From positions 1 to 42,240 of the forward strand of contig JAFXZO010000113.1 of NCBI GenBank assembly GCA_017541205.1: a stretch of DNA of 42,240 nucleotides, written 5' to 3'. Origin of the DNA: Clostridia bacterium. Lineage in GTDB: Bacteria; Bacillota; Clostridia; Christensenellales; Aristaeellaceae. Below, in pieces: positions 33,476-40,743 of this stretch. The notes beneath the pieces are model-generated. The model did not search any database. It was not told the DNA's origin and saw only the letters and a list, made by a program, of their open reading frames with translations. Numbering within the stretch: position 1 is the first letter of the stretch; each line of letters starts with the position of its first letter. Both the position numbers and the translations under genes were made by a program.

Positions 33476-34852
33476 ATGAGCTTGCTTCACAGGCATGGGG
33501 GCTATCATCCCATGCGGCTTTTGTATGACGAGGCGGGGCTCGCTCCCGCCATCCGGCGCAGCCTCAATCTGATCCTGCTTGGCAATCTGTTTGGCAATCT
33601 GCACGCCATCATCTGCGGCGGCGGCACCACGTCCATGATCGGCCTTGCCAACGAATTGCAGGCGGGAGACCTGGCCTTCGGCATCTTAAACGGCATCCCG
33701 CAGGCCGCGGCGCTCTTGCAGATCCCGTTTTCCCTGCTGGTGAACAGGACGCACAAACGCAAAAAATACCTGCTCACCTTTGGTTTGTTTTCCCGCGCCC
33801 TGTGGCTGGTTTTCGGCCTGATCCCTTTGATCGTGCCCGCCACGCCTGCCTCTCTTCGGCTGTGGACGCTCATCTTCCTGCTCGGCGTATCCTCCTGCTG
33901 CTCCTCGGCCATCAACGTGTGCTGGTTTCCCTGGTTTTCCGATCTGGCCCCGATCCGCATCCGGGGCCGCTGGCTCTCCATCCGGGATACGATGGTGGCG
34001 GCGTGCAACCTGGGGTTTGGCCTCCTGGTCGCGCGGATGCTGGATACGCTGCCGCCGGAAAGCAAATACGTCATTATCTTTTTGCTGGGCGGCACGCTGG
34101 GCGTGCTGGACATGGTGTGCTTCGGCTTTTGCACCGAAACCTATTCCAGCCCGCCCAAACGCCTGCATTTTGGGACGGTCCTCAAAGACATATTCCGGAA
34201 CAAGCCCTTTCTTCGCCTGGTCGTGATGTGGACGGCCTGGTGCTTTGCCGCCAATACCTGCGGCCCGTACCTGAGCCGCTACTCAGTCAACGAAATGGGC
34301 CTGTCCTTCACCCAGATGATGATATTCGGCACGGCCGCGGCGTCCGTTTCCACGATCCTGGTCATGTCCCGCTGGGGCAAAGCGCTGGATCATTTTGGCT
34401 GCCGCACCGTGATGCTGACGGCGGCGGCCGTCATGTCCGCGGTGGACGGGTTCTATCTGTTTTCCACCCCCGGCAATGTGATCCCCGTGCTGCTAAGAAA
34501 CTTTGTGGGCGCCATGTTTTGGAGCGGGACCAACCTGGCCGCCAACAGCATGCAGCTGTCCGCTTCGCCGGATGAGATGCGGCCTTCCTATATCGCCGTG
34601 TTCGCCTGCGTGACCTCGCTCGTGGGCACCACGCTGGGCACGCTGTTTGGCGGAACGCTGCTGGAAGCCTGGAAACAGGCGGGGCTGTTCACCGGCGCGT
34701 TCGACCGGTATAAAATGCTGATCGTCGTTTCGATCTGCCTGCGCCTTTTGACCACCTGGGTCCTCGTTCCTCCCCTGCAGAACGACCGCGACGGCACGCC
34801 CAGGCAGCTGATCGCCGCCGTGGCAGCCGGGCTGCCGTTCAAAAGAAAGTAA
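33476..34852 (+). CDS. MFS transporter of unknown substrate
   Basis: 458 residues with about 11-12 membrane helices. MFS hallmarks: the loop after helix 2 (LVNRTHKRKKYLLTFGLFSR), the segment DLAPIRIRGRWLSIRDTMVA (an R-G-R-x-x-S motif common in this subgroup) and MSRWGKALDHFGCRTVML in the second half. A soluble start of about 25 residues (MSLLHRHGGYHPMRLLYDEA) precedes the first helix. The substrate cannot be inferred. The ATG is preceded by GGGGAAG. Single gene between a good promoter and a hairpin without T-run. Confidence 0.85.
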   Translation: MSLLHRHGGYHPMRLLYDEAGLAPAIRRSLNLILLGNLFGNLHAIICGGGTTSMIGLANELQAGDLAFGILNGIPQAAALLQIPFSLLVNRTHKRKKYLLTFGLFSRALWLVFGLIPLIVPATPASLRLWTLIFLLGVSSCCSSAINVCWFPWFSDLAPIRIRGRWLSIRDTMVAACNLGFGLLVARMLDTLPPESKYVIIFLLGGTLGVLDMVCFGFCTETYSSPPKRLHFGTVLKDIFRNKPFLRLVVMWTAWCFAANTCGPYLSRYSVNEMGLSFTQMMIFGTAAASVSTILVMSRWGKALDHFGCRTVMLTAAAVMSAVDGFYLFSTPGNVIPVLLRNFVGAMFWSGTNLAANSMQLSASPDEMRPSYIAVFACVTSLVGTTLGTLFGGTLLEAWKQAGLFTGAFDRYKMLIVVSICLRLLTTWVLVPPLQNDRDGTPRQLIAAVAAGLPFKRK

Positions 34853-34902
34853 ACCGGAACAAGGCTGGACAGCGTATCAGCAGCCGATAGCGCTTCACGC
34901 AT

Positions 34903-34937
34903 GAGGCCGCCGCAGCACATAACGCCGCGGCGACCTC
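34903..34937. other. Stable hairpin without T-run between MFS and trpB
   Basis: GAGG-CCGCCGC and GCGGCG-CCTC arms with one mismatch, lying between convergent genes. With no T-tract on either side it is not a standard terminator. It may still block transcripts or protect 3' ends. Confidence 0.45.
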
Positions 34938-34953
34938 GTTCAGTTATTTGGGT

Positions 34954-36333
34954 TTACAGGTCTGCTTTGGGCAGGCCGTCGAAGCCCCTCTGCAAATCTT
35001 CGTCCGTGGGGATGTAATCGCTCATCAGGCCATCGTGGAATTTTTCGTACGCCACCATATCGAAATAGCCGGTGCCGGTGAGGCCGAAGAGGATGGTCTT
35101 TTCCTCGCCGGTTTCCTTGCACTTCATCGCCTCGTCGATCGCGGCGCGGATGGCGTGGGCGCTTTCCGGCGCGGGCAGGATGCCCTCCACGCGCGCGAAT
35201 TCCTCCGCCGCGCGGAACACGCTGGTCTGTTCCACGGCGCGTGCTTCCATGTAGCCGTCGTGGTAAAGCTGGCTCAGGATGCTGCTCATGCCATGATAAC
35301 GCAGGCCTCCCGCATGGTTCGGGGCGGGAATGAAGCCGCTGCCCAGCGTGTACATTTTCGCCATGGGGCACACCTTGCCCGTATCGCAGAAATCATAGGC
35401 GTAGCGGCCGCGGGTAAAGCTGGGGCAGGAGGCGGGCTCCACGGCGATGATGCGGTAATCCTTTTCGCCGCGCAGCTTTTCGCCCATGAACGGGGCGATC
35501 AGGCCGCCCAGATTGCTGCCGCCGCCCGCGCAGCCGATGATGATGTCGGGCACGATGCCGTATTTGTCCATGGCGATCTTGGATTCCAAGCCGATCACGC
35601 TTTGATGCAGCAGCACCTGGTTGAGCACGCTGCCCAGCACGTAGCGGTAGCCTTCGCTGCCGACAGCCACCTCTACGGCCTCGGAGATCGCGCAGCCAAG
35701 GGATCCCGTGGTGCCGGGAAACTGCGCAAGGATCGCCCTGCCAACGTTGGTGGTGTCGGAGGGGGAAGGGACCACCGACGCGCCGTAGGTGCGCATCACT
35801 TCGCGGCGGAAGGGCTTTTGCTCGTAGCTCACCTTCACCATGAACACCTTGCAGTCCAGGCCGAAGTAAGAGCACGCCATGCTCAGCGCCGTGCCCCACT
35901 GGCCCGCGCCTGTTTCCGTGGTGACGCCCTTGAGCCCCTGCTTCTTTGCGTAATACGCCTGGGCGATGGCGGAATTCAGCTTATGGCTGCCGGAGGTGTT
36001 GTTGCCCTCGAACTTGTAATAGATCTTAGCGGGGGTGTCCAGCTTTTTTTCCAGACAGTACGCGCGCACCAGGGGAGAGGGCCGGTACATCTTGTAGAAA
36101 TCCTGGATCTCCTGCGGGATCGGGTATTCCCGGGTGTCGTTGTCCAGTTCCTGGCGGATCAGCTCCTCGCAGAATACGGGGGCCAGCTCTTCCGCCTTCA
36201 TGGGCTGCAGGGTACCGGGGTTGAGCAGCGGCGCGGGCTTGTTTTTCATATCGGCCCGCACGTTGTACCAATACCTGGGCATGTCCTTTTCTTCGAGGTA
36301 GATCTTGTAGGGGATGGCCTTGTTTTCCGTCAT
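34954..36333 (-). CDS. trpB: Tryptophan synthase beta chain, long (TrpB2) form
   Basis: 459-residue PLP enzyme joining indole and serine to tryptophan. It is longer than TrpB1 (about 400) and starts IPYKIYLEEKDMPRYWYNVR, typical of TrpB2, which often works without TrpA. The PLP lysine lies in YYKFEGNNTSGSHKLNSAIA. TETGAGQWGTALSMACSYFG, PDIIIGCAGGGSNLGGLIAP (phosphate site) and ILFGLTGTGYFD complete the family signature. There are no other trp genes nearby, so it may salvage free indole (inference). AAGGAG lies 9-10 nt before the ATG. Regulated by a tryptophan T-box. Confidence 0.95.
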   Translation of the reverse strand: MTENKAIPYKIYLEEKDMPRYWYNVRADMKNKPAPLLNPGTLQPMKAEELAPVFCEELIRQELDNDTREYPIPQEIQDFYKMYRPSPLVRAYCLEKKLDTPAKIYYKFEGNNTSGSHKLNSAIAQAYYAKKQGLKGVTTETGAGQWGTALSMACSYFGLDCKVFMVKVSYEQKPFRREVMRTYGASVVPSPSDTTNVGRAILAQFPGTTGSLGCAISEAVEVAVGSEGYRYVLGSVLNQVLLHQSVIGLESKIAMDKYGIVPDIIIGCAGGGSNLGGLIAPFMGEKLRGEKDYRIIAVEPASCPSFTRGRYAYDFCDTGKVCPMAKMYTLGSGFIPAPNHAGGLRYHGMSSILSQLYHDGYMEARAVEQTSVFRAAEEFARVEGILPAPESAHAIRAAIDEAMKCKETGEEKTILFGLTGTGYFDMVAYEKFHDGLMSDYIPTDEDLQRGFDGLPKADL

Positions 36334-36371
36334 GGTGGTTCGCTCCTTCCTTTTTGTCGGGCAGAGCATAC

Positions 36372-36640
36372 AAAAACCCTGCCCCAGTAGTTTTGCTGGG
36401 ACAGGGATGAAGAACTTCATACCTGCGGTGCCACCCGGCTTGACGCGATGCGCCCGCTCTATACCGTACAATCATACGGCTTCCTTTGATAACGGAGGGT
36501 TCTCCGTCGCCCCTACTGAGGTTGCCCCGTTCAGTTTGCCCTCAAAAGTCCATTCGCCCCGGCTGCCCGTGCGGCGATCCCACCATCCGCCGCTCTCTTG
36601 TCCGTCATGCGCGGGGTTACTTCTCTTTCTCCCAGGTTTG
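36372..36640 (-). promoter_or_regulatory. T-box riboswitch leader, UGG (Trp) specifier, controlling trpB
   Basis: Read leftward: AGAGAGCGGCGG with matching GCCGC (stem I distal part). The specifier loop GAATGGACTTTTGAGG follows, with UGG at 36552-36550, the single tryptophan codon, in the place used by known Trp T-boxes. Then come the T-box core GGGTGGCACCGCAGGT (core at 36436-36427) and a terminator (CCCTGTCCC with GGGGCAGGG, T5; 36406-36372) just ahead of the trpB ribosome site. Uncharged tRNA-Trp would permit read-through. Confidence 0.93.
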
Positions 36641-36645
36641 CAAGC

Positions 36646-36675
36646 ATCATATCATGGATACTGATCCGCTGTCAA
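36646..36675 (-). promoter_or_regulatory. Promoter of the trpB T-box leader
   Basis: Minus strand TTGACA (36675-36670), 18-nt spacer, TATGAT (36651-36646). Confidence 0.75.
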
Positions 36676-36742
36676 TCCATTTTCTGCCAAATACAGCCAA
36701 AAAACAATGCCGGTCCGTATACGCATTTTGAGGTTCATATGG

Positions 36743-36748
36743 TATAAT
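36743..36748 (+). promoter_or_regulatory. Likely -10 box for the nadD-like gene
   Basis: TATAAT 46 nt before the ATG at 36795. There is no good -35 at 17 nt. It is divergent from the trpB leader promoter. Confidence 0.45.
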
Positions 36749-36794
36749 GAACAAGGAATGAAATTGCATTACGAAGGAAAGCAGGAGAGACGGA

Positions 36795-37412
36795 ATGAAA
36801 AAAATGCTCGCGTTTTTCGGGGCCTTCAACCCGCCGACGCTCGCGCATTTGGAGCTTGCGCACTTTGCGCTCGACAAAACAGGGCGCGAAGGCGTGCTGT
36901 TCGTGCCGTCCAAATCGGTCTATATTCGGAACGAACAGGGCAAGGATTTCGCGTTCAGCGATGCGGAAAGGCTGTCCATGCTGCGCTCGGCGGCAGGAGA
37001 AAGGCCCTGGATGCAGGTGACGGATTGGGAGATAAAACAGCCCTATCAGCCGCGGACGTACGAAACCCTGTGCCACCTTCGGGACGAGGGGATCGACGCC
37101 GCGCTGCTCCTGGGATCGGACAAGCTTCCGGAATTGGAGAAGGGCTGGCGCAGCATTAAAGAGATCGCGCAGGAGCGGGGCATCGTGTGCCTGTCCCGAG
37201 GCGGGGACGACTGCCGCGCCATGATCGATGACGATCCCTTCCTATCCTCTCTTTCACCGTACATCCTGGTTTTGGAAACGCCGGCGCAGTTTCAGAGCGT
37301 ATCCTCCACGGCTGTGCGCCGACGCCTCGCCGCGATGCAGGAACTCAAAGACGAGCTTTCCGCCATGGTGCCCAAGGAGATCTGCGCGCTGCTGATGGGA
37401 AAATTCCGGTAA
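36795..37412 (+). CDS. nadD: NadD-like nucleotidyltransferase
   Basis: 205-residue cytoplasmic enzyme of the HxGH nucleotidyltransferase fold, most likely making nicotinate adenine dinucleotide from NaMN and ATP. The N-terminal signature FFGAFNPPTLAHLELAHFAL (residues 7-26) is a variant of GGTFDPPHxGH, with T-L-A-H in place of H-x-G-H. LLLGSDKLPELEKGWRSIKE follows the D-x-L/x-x-W pattern, and VSSTAVRRRL (about 166-175) is the usual ISSTxIR motif. The altered first motif means another nucleotide substrate cannot be excluded; the symbol is tentative. CAGGAGAG precedes the ATG. Confidence 0.75.
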   Translation: MKKMLAFFGAFNPPTLAHLELAHFALDKTGREGVLFVPSKSVYIRNEQGKDFAFSDAERLSMLRSAAGERPWMQVTDWEIKQPYQPRTYETLCHLRDEGIDAALLLGSDKLPELEKGWRSIKEIAQERGIVCLSRGGDDCRAMIDDDPFLSSLSPYILVLETPAQFQSVSSTAVRRRLAAMQELKDELSAMVPKEICALLMGKFR

Positions 37413-37417
37413 AGCCG

Positions 37418-37445
37418 TTGCAAAGAGCATTTTTTGCTGTATAAT
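37418..37445 (+). promoter_or_regulatory. Promoter of pgi
   Basis: TTGCAA (37418-37423), 16-nt spacer, TATAAT (37440-37445). Confidence 0.7.
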
Positions 37446-37500
37446 GGAAGGGAAAACGTAACCGAACAAGCGATCCCGCGAGAAGAAAGGATGATATGCC

Positions 37501-39084
37501 ATGATTTCCTGGAAAAACCTTGATACCGTGCCCGCGTATAAAAAAATGATGGCCCTGCGCGGCCGCGTGAACCTTCAGACCGCCATGGCCGGCGAAAGCG
37601 GCGCGCAGCGGGTGAAAAAATACGCGGCGCCCATGGCCGCGGGCCTTTGCTATCATTATGCCGCCAAGCAGGTGGACGGCGAGGTGCTTTCCGCGCTCAA
37701 AGAGCTTGCCGAGGAAATGCAGCTTGCCGAGAAATTTGAAGCGCTCTATAACGGGGAGGTCATCAATACCGGCGAAAAGCGCCTGGTGCTGCATCAGCTG
37801 ACGCGCGGCCAGCTGGGAAAAAAGGTCATGGCGGACGGCGTGGATAAGCGCACGTTTTATCTGGGCGAACAGAAAAAGGCCGCGGATTTTGCCAAAAAGG
37901 TGCACGCCGGCGAGATTTTGAACGCGGCGGGCGAAAAATTCACTACCGTGGTGCAGATCGGCATCGGCGGCAGCGATCTGGGGCCCCGGGCCATGTATCT
38001 TGCCCTGGAAAACTGGGCGCGGCAGAACGGCTCCCTCAAAATGGAAGCCCGGTTCATCAGCAACGTGGATCCGGACGACGCCGCCAGCGTGCTCAAGAGC
38101 ATCGACGTTGCCCATTCCCTGTTCGTGCTGGTGAGCAAATCCGGCACCACGCTGGAGACGCTGACCAACGAATCCTTCGTCAAGGACGCGCTGAAAAACG
38201 CGGGCCTTGATCCCGCGCGGCATATGGTGGCCGTCACCAGCGAAACCAGCCCCCTGGCCAAGAGCCGGGATTATCTGGCCGCGTTCTTCATGGACGATTA
38301 CATCGGCGGGCGCTATTCCTCCACGTCCTGCGTGGGCGGCGCCGTGCTGTCCCTGGCCTTCGGCCCGGAGGTGTTCGAGCGCTTCCTTGCCGGCGCGGCG
38401 GAAGAAGACAAGCTGGCCGCGAATCCCGATCCGCTCCAAAACCCCGCCATGCTGGACGCGCTGATCGGCGTGTACGAGCGCAACGCCCAGGGCTACCCGG
38501 CGACCGCGGTCCTGCCCTATTCCCAGGCCCTCTCCCGTTTCCCGGCGCACCTGCAGCAGCTGGATATGGAAAGCAACGGGAAATCCGTCAACCGCTTTGG
38601 CGAGCCCGTTTCCTACGTGACCGGCCCCGTCATTTTCGGCGAGCCCGGCACCAACGGCCAGCATTCCTTCTATCAGCTCCTGCACCAGGGCACCGACGTC
38701 ATTCCCCTGCAGTTCGTGGGCTTCCGCCGCAACCAGGCGGGCATGGACGTGGACATCCAGGGCAGCACCAGCCAGCAAAAGCTCTGCGCCAACGTGGCGG
38801 CCCAGATCATGGCCTTCGCCTGCGGCAAGCATGACGACAACCCCAACAAGCATTTTGAAGGCGGCCGGCCTTCCTCCATCATCATCGGCGATCAGCTGAC
38901 GCCCGAAGCGCTGGGCGCGCTGCTTTCTCATTTTGAAAACAAAGTGATGTTCCAGGGCTTCCTGTGGAACCTGAACAGCTTCGATCAGGAAGGCGTGCAG
39001 CTGGGCAAGGTGCTCGCCAAGCGCGTCCTGGCCCATGAGACCGACGGCGCGCTCAAAGCCTTCAGCGATTTGATGGATATTTGA
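37501..39084 (+). CDS. pgi: Glucose-6-phosphate isomerase
   Basis: 527-residue glycolytic enzyme interconverting glucose-6-phosphate and fructose-6-phosphate in the cytoplasm. Sugar-phosphate-binding segments: VVQIGIGGSDLGPRAMYLAL, FISNVDPDDAASVLKS, LFVLVSKSGTTLETLTNE, and DDYIGGRYSSTSCVGGAVLS. The catalytic region FGEPGTNGQHSFYQLLHQGT has the Glu and His of the family, and NLNSFDQEGVQLGKVLAKRV near the C-terminus holds the essential Gln-Lys stretch. Length is normal for the long form of about 530. GAAAGG precedes the ATG. It is single, convergent with degV. Confidence 0.95.
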   Translation: MISWKNLDTVPAYKKMMALRGRVNLQTAMAGESGAQRVKKYAAPMAAGLCYHYAAKQVDGEVLSALKELAEEMQLAEKFEALYNGEVINTGEKRLVLHQLTRGQLGKKVMADGVDKRTFYLGEQKKAADFAKKVHAGEILNAAGEKFTTVVQIGIGGSDLGPRAMYLALENWARQNGSLKMEARFISNVDPDDAASVLKSIDVAHSLFVLVSKSGTTLETLTNESFVKDALKNAGLDPARHMVAVTSETSPLAKSRDYLAAFFMDDYIGGRYSSTSCVGGAVLSLAFGPEVFERFLAGAAEEDKLAANPDPLQNPAMLDALIGVYERNAQGYPATAVLPYSQALSRFPAHLQQLDMESNGKSVNRFGEPVSYVTGPVIFGEPGTNGQHSFYQLLHQGTDVIPLQFVGFRRNQAGMDVDIQGSTSQQKLCANVAAQIMAFACGKHDDNPNKHFEGGRPSSIIIGDQLTPEALGALLSHFENKVMFQGFLWNLNSFDQEGVQLGKVLAKRVLAHETDGALKAFSDLMDI

Positions 39085-39092
39085 GAAAACAT

Positions 39093-39138
39093 AAAAAGCA
39101 GCCCCCTTCCCGCACTGCCCGTGGGAAGGGGGCGCTGC
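39093..39138 (-). terminator. Terminator of the DegV gene
   Basis: GCAGCGCCCCCTTCCC with GGGAAGGGGGCTGC arms, read leftward, followed by TTTTTATGTTTT. The T-run is only on the minus-strand side, so it mainly serves degV. For pgi it gives a strong stem without T-run. Confidence 0.8.
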
Positions 39139-39150
39139 CGTATCATCGGC

Positions 39151-40170
39151 TTATTTATCGCCTCTGCCGCCTTTGATCTGATCGATGGTGGAGCGAATGG
39201 CTTCCTTTCCTTCGTCCACCTTCTGGGTGATGGTGGAGCGGAGGGCTTCCCTGCCCTCGTCCACCCGCTGGGTAATGGATGCGAGGAGGGAATCGCTTGC
39301 CCCGCGGAATTTTGCGTCGCCAAAGAAGAAGAGCGCGAGCGTGCCCGGGCCGACGTGGGAGCCGGTGACGGGCTCGTACATCACGGTCATGATGTCCTTG
39401 GGCGGGTTATTGCGTTTGAGCAGGCTGATCAGGTAATCCACGTCCTCCTGGCAATCGGCGTGGGCAATGCCGATCATCTGGCTGCCGGCGTTGCGCACGA
39501 ATTTATCATATTGCTCTACCAGCCCTATGACGGCCTTTTTGCGGCCGCGAAGCTTGGCGAAGCTGACGATCTTGCCCTCCGTGTCGCCCTTGAGCAAGGG
39601 CTTGATGTTGAGCACCATGCCGACCAGCGCGGCCATATTGGAGAGCCGGCCCGTATTGCGCAGGTATTTCAGATCGTCCACCGTGAACACCTGGCACATG
39701 CTGTGGCGAAGCTCCTGGAGCAGCTCGAAGGCTTCCTCGATGGGCGTTCCCTTGTCGCGGCATTCCACGGCCTTTACCACCAGCAGCCCTTCGCCAAGCG
39801 AGGCGCTGTAGGTATCCACGAGGCGGATCTTCCGCTGGGGATAGGCTTCCTCCAATTCGCGGGCGGCGGACTGGCTTTGGGAAAAGGACCCGCTGATGCC
39901 GGAGGACATGCTCACGAACAGGATATCCTGGCCCTGGTCCAGCCAGGGCTTAAAACCGTCGATAAACGCCTGGGGCGTGATTTGCGATGTGGTCACCTTT
40001 TCCCCTGCGCGCATGGCGTTATAAAAGGCTTTGCCGTCAAAGCCGCGAGTATTGGTGCACGTATTGTCCTTGCCGTTCACATAATAATGAAAAGGGATCA
40101 CCGGCACGTCATGGTCGATCAGCCATTGCTGGTCCAGATTGGCGGAAGTATCCGTAAGAACCTTGTACAT
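39151..40170 (-). CDS. DegV-family fatty-acid-binding protein with repeat tail
   Basis: 339 residues. The DegV fold (1-285) binds a fatty acid and presents it to the fatty-acid kinase system. It starts MYKVLTDTSANLDQQWL and has TTSQITPQAFIDGF, VSMSSGISGSFSQSQSAA, LVDTYSASLGEGLL, YLRNTGRLSNMAALVGMVLN, IKPLLKGDTEGKI and the ending TGSHVGPGTLALFFFGD. It is longer than the usual 280-290 because of a tail (about 290-339) with two near-identical 15-residue units, SITQRVDEGREALR and STITQKVDEGKEAIR, that would form an amphipathic helix. GAGGTGGG precedes the ATG. No kinase gene is adjacent. Confidence 0.9.
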   Translation of the reverse strand: MYKVLTDTSANLDQQWLIDHDVPVIPFHYYVNGKDNTCTNTRGFDGKAFYNAMRAGEKVTTSQITPQAFIDGFKPWLDQGQDILFVSMSSGISGSFSQSQSAARELEEAYPQRKIRLVDTYSASLGEGLLVVKAVECRDKGTPIEEAFELLQELRHSMCQVFTVDDLKYLRNTGRLSNMAALVGMVLNIKPLLKGDTEGKIVSFAKLRGRKKAVIGLVEQYDKFVRNAGSQMIGIAHADCQEDVDYLISLLKRNNPPKDIMTVMYEPVTGSHVGPGTLALFFFGDAKFRGASDSLLASITQRVDEGREALRSTITQKVDEGKEAIRSTIDQIKGGRGDK

Positions 40171-40488
40171 GCGTTCCCACCTCGCTTGGATCCGAGAAGC
40201 CCGAACCGCGTTTGATCCTTGGCCTGGAAGCATGCAGGCCAATACTATCATTTTATATCCAACGGCGCAAAAGTCAATATCTTTTCTGAATTTGGGCGGA
40301 TTTTGAACGCAATTTGCACGGAATAAGACGAAACCGGATGATTTGCTTTTGCCGGACGGAACGCCAAACAGCGCGCGCTTTGGAGCGCGGCCGGACGGCG
40401 TGGCGGACGCGCGAAGGACAGCGCAAAAAATGAGCGGGATTCTTCTGCATTTGCGAACAATTTGCAGCAAATACTTTCAAAAAGAGGG
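40171..40488. other. Intergenic region between degV and the ABC-exporter leader
   Basis: No gene is seen. On the minus strand TTGACT (40276-40271) and TATAAA (40256-40251) are only 14 nt apart, which is a poor match for a degV promoter. The rest is mixed GC-rich DNA with no repeat that I can recognise. Confidence 0.4.
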
Positions 40489-40517
40489 TTGACAAGCGGC
40501 GGCAATGCCGCTATACT
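40489..40517 (+). promoter_or_regulatory. Promoter of the leader-ABC exporter operon
   Basis: TTGACA (40489-40494), 17-nt spacer containing a small GCGGC/GCCGC dyad, TATACT (40512-40517). Confidence 0.85.
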
Positions 40518-40552
40518 ACAAGTGAAATGATGAAAGAAAGGAGGCCGCGGGA

Positions 40553-40648
40553 ATGTACAGCCGTCTGTCAAGCATGCTGATCGTATCTTTTCGCAGGGGG
40601 GATTTTGCGCATTTTTGCGGCCGAACCATGCCTGTTTATAGGGGCTGA
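40553..40648 (+). CDS. 31-residue leader peptide upstream of the ABC exporter
   Basis: ATG at 40553 with an excellent AAAGGAGG site 8-9 nt upstream. The reading is MYSRLSSMLIVSFRRGDFAH followed by FCGRTMPVYRG, stop TGA at 40646-40648. The peptide looks neither like a secreted nor like a DNA-binding protein. Its codons 23-25 overlap a sequence (GCCGAAC, 40620-40626) complementary to the 3' arm of the terminator downstream. This is the arrangement of leader peptides such as BmrB of B. subtilis, where drug-stalled ribosomes change RNA folding to allow transcription of the exporter. Translation is inferred, not shown. Confidence 0.65.
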   Translation: MYSRLSSMLIVSFRRGDFAHFCGRTMPVYRG

Positions 40649-40708
40649 AGCCCATCGAAGCAGGCAATAACAGGTCACCGGCTGCAAAACAGTTCGGCGG
40701 CCTTTTTT
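40617..40708 (+). promoter_or_regulatory. Attenuator: competing RNA stems and terminator
   Basis: Terminator: GGTCACCGGCTG (40673-40684), loop CAAAA, CAGTTCGGCGGCC (40690-40702), T6 (40703-40708). Competitor: GCCGAAC (40620-40626) can pair with GTTCGGC (40692-40698), enclosing a TGCCTG/CAGGCA stem (40629-40634 / 40661-40666) and a GGGC-TGAA-GCCC hairpin (40642-40653). The stop codon of the leader lies in the last loop. Confidence 0.65.
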
Positions 40709-40743
40709 CATATGTTTTATCTTGGACAAGGGAGGAATTCCTT

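Noticed and set aside
34948-36390. Plus-strand open frame opposite trpB (480 codons)
   Set aside because: It covers TrpB2 and part of the T-box in antisense; the composition is typical of a GC-rich shadow frame.
37345-39036. Minus-strand open frame opposite pgi (563 codons)
   Set aside because: Exact shadow of glucose-6-phosphate isomerase; no ribosome site or similarity.
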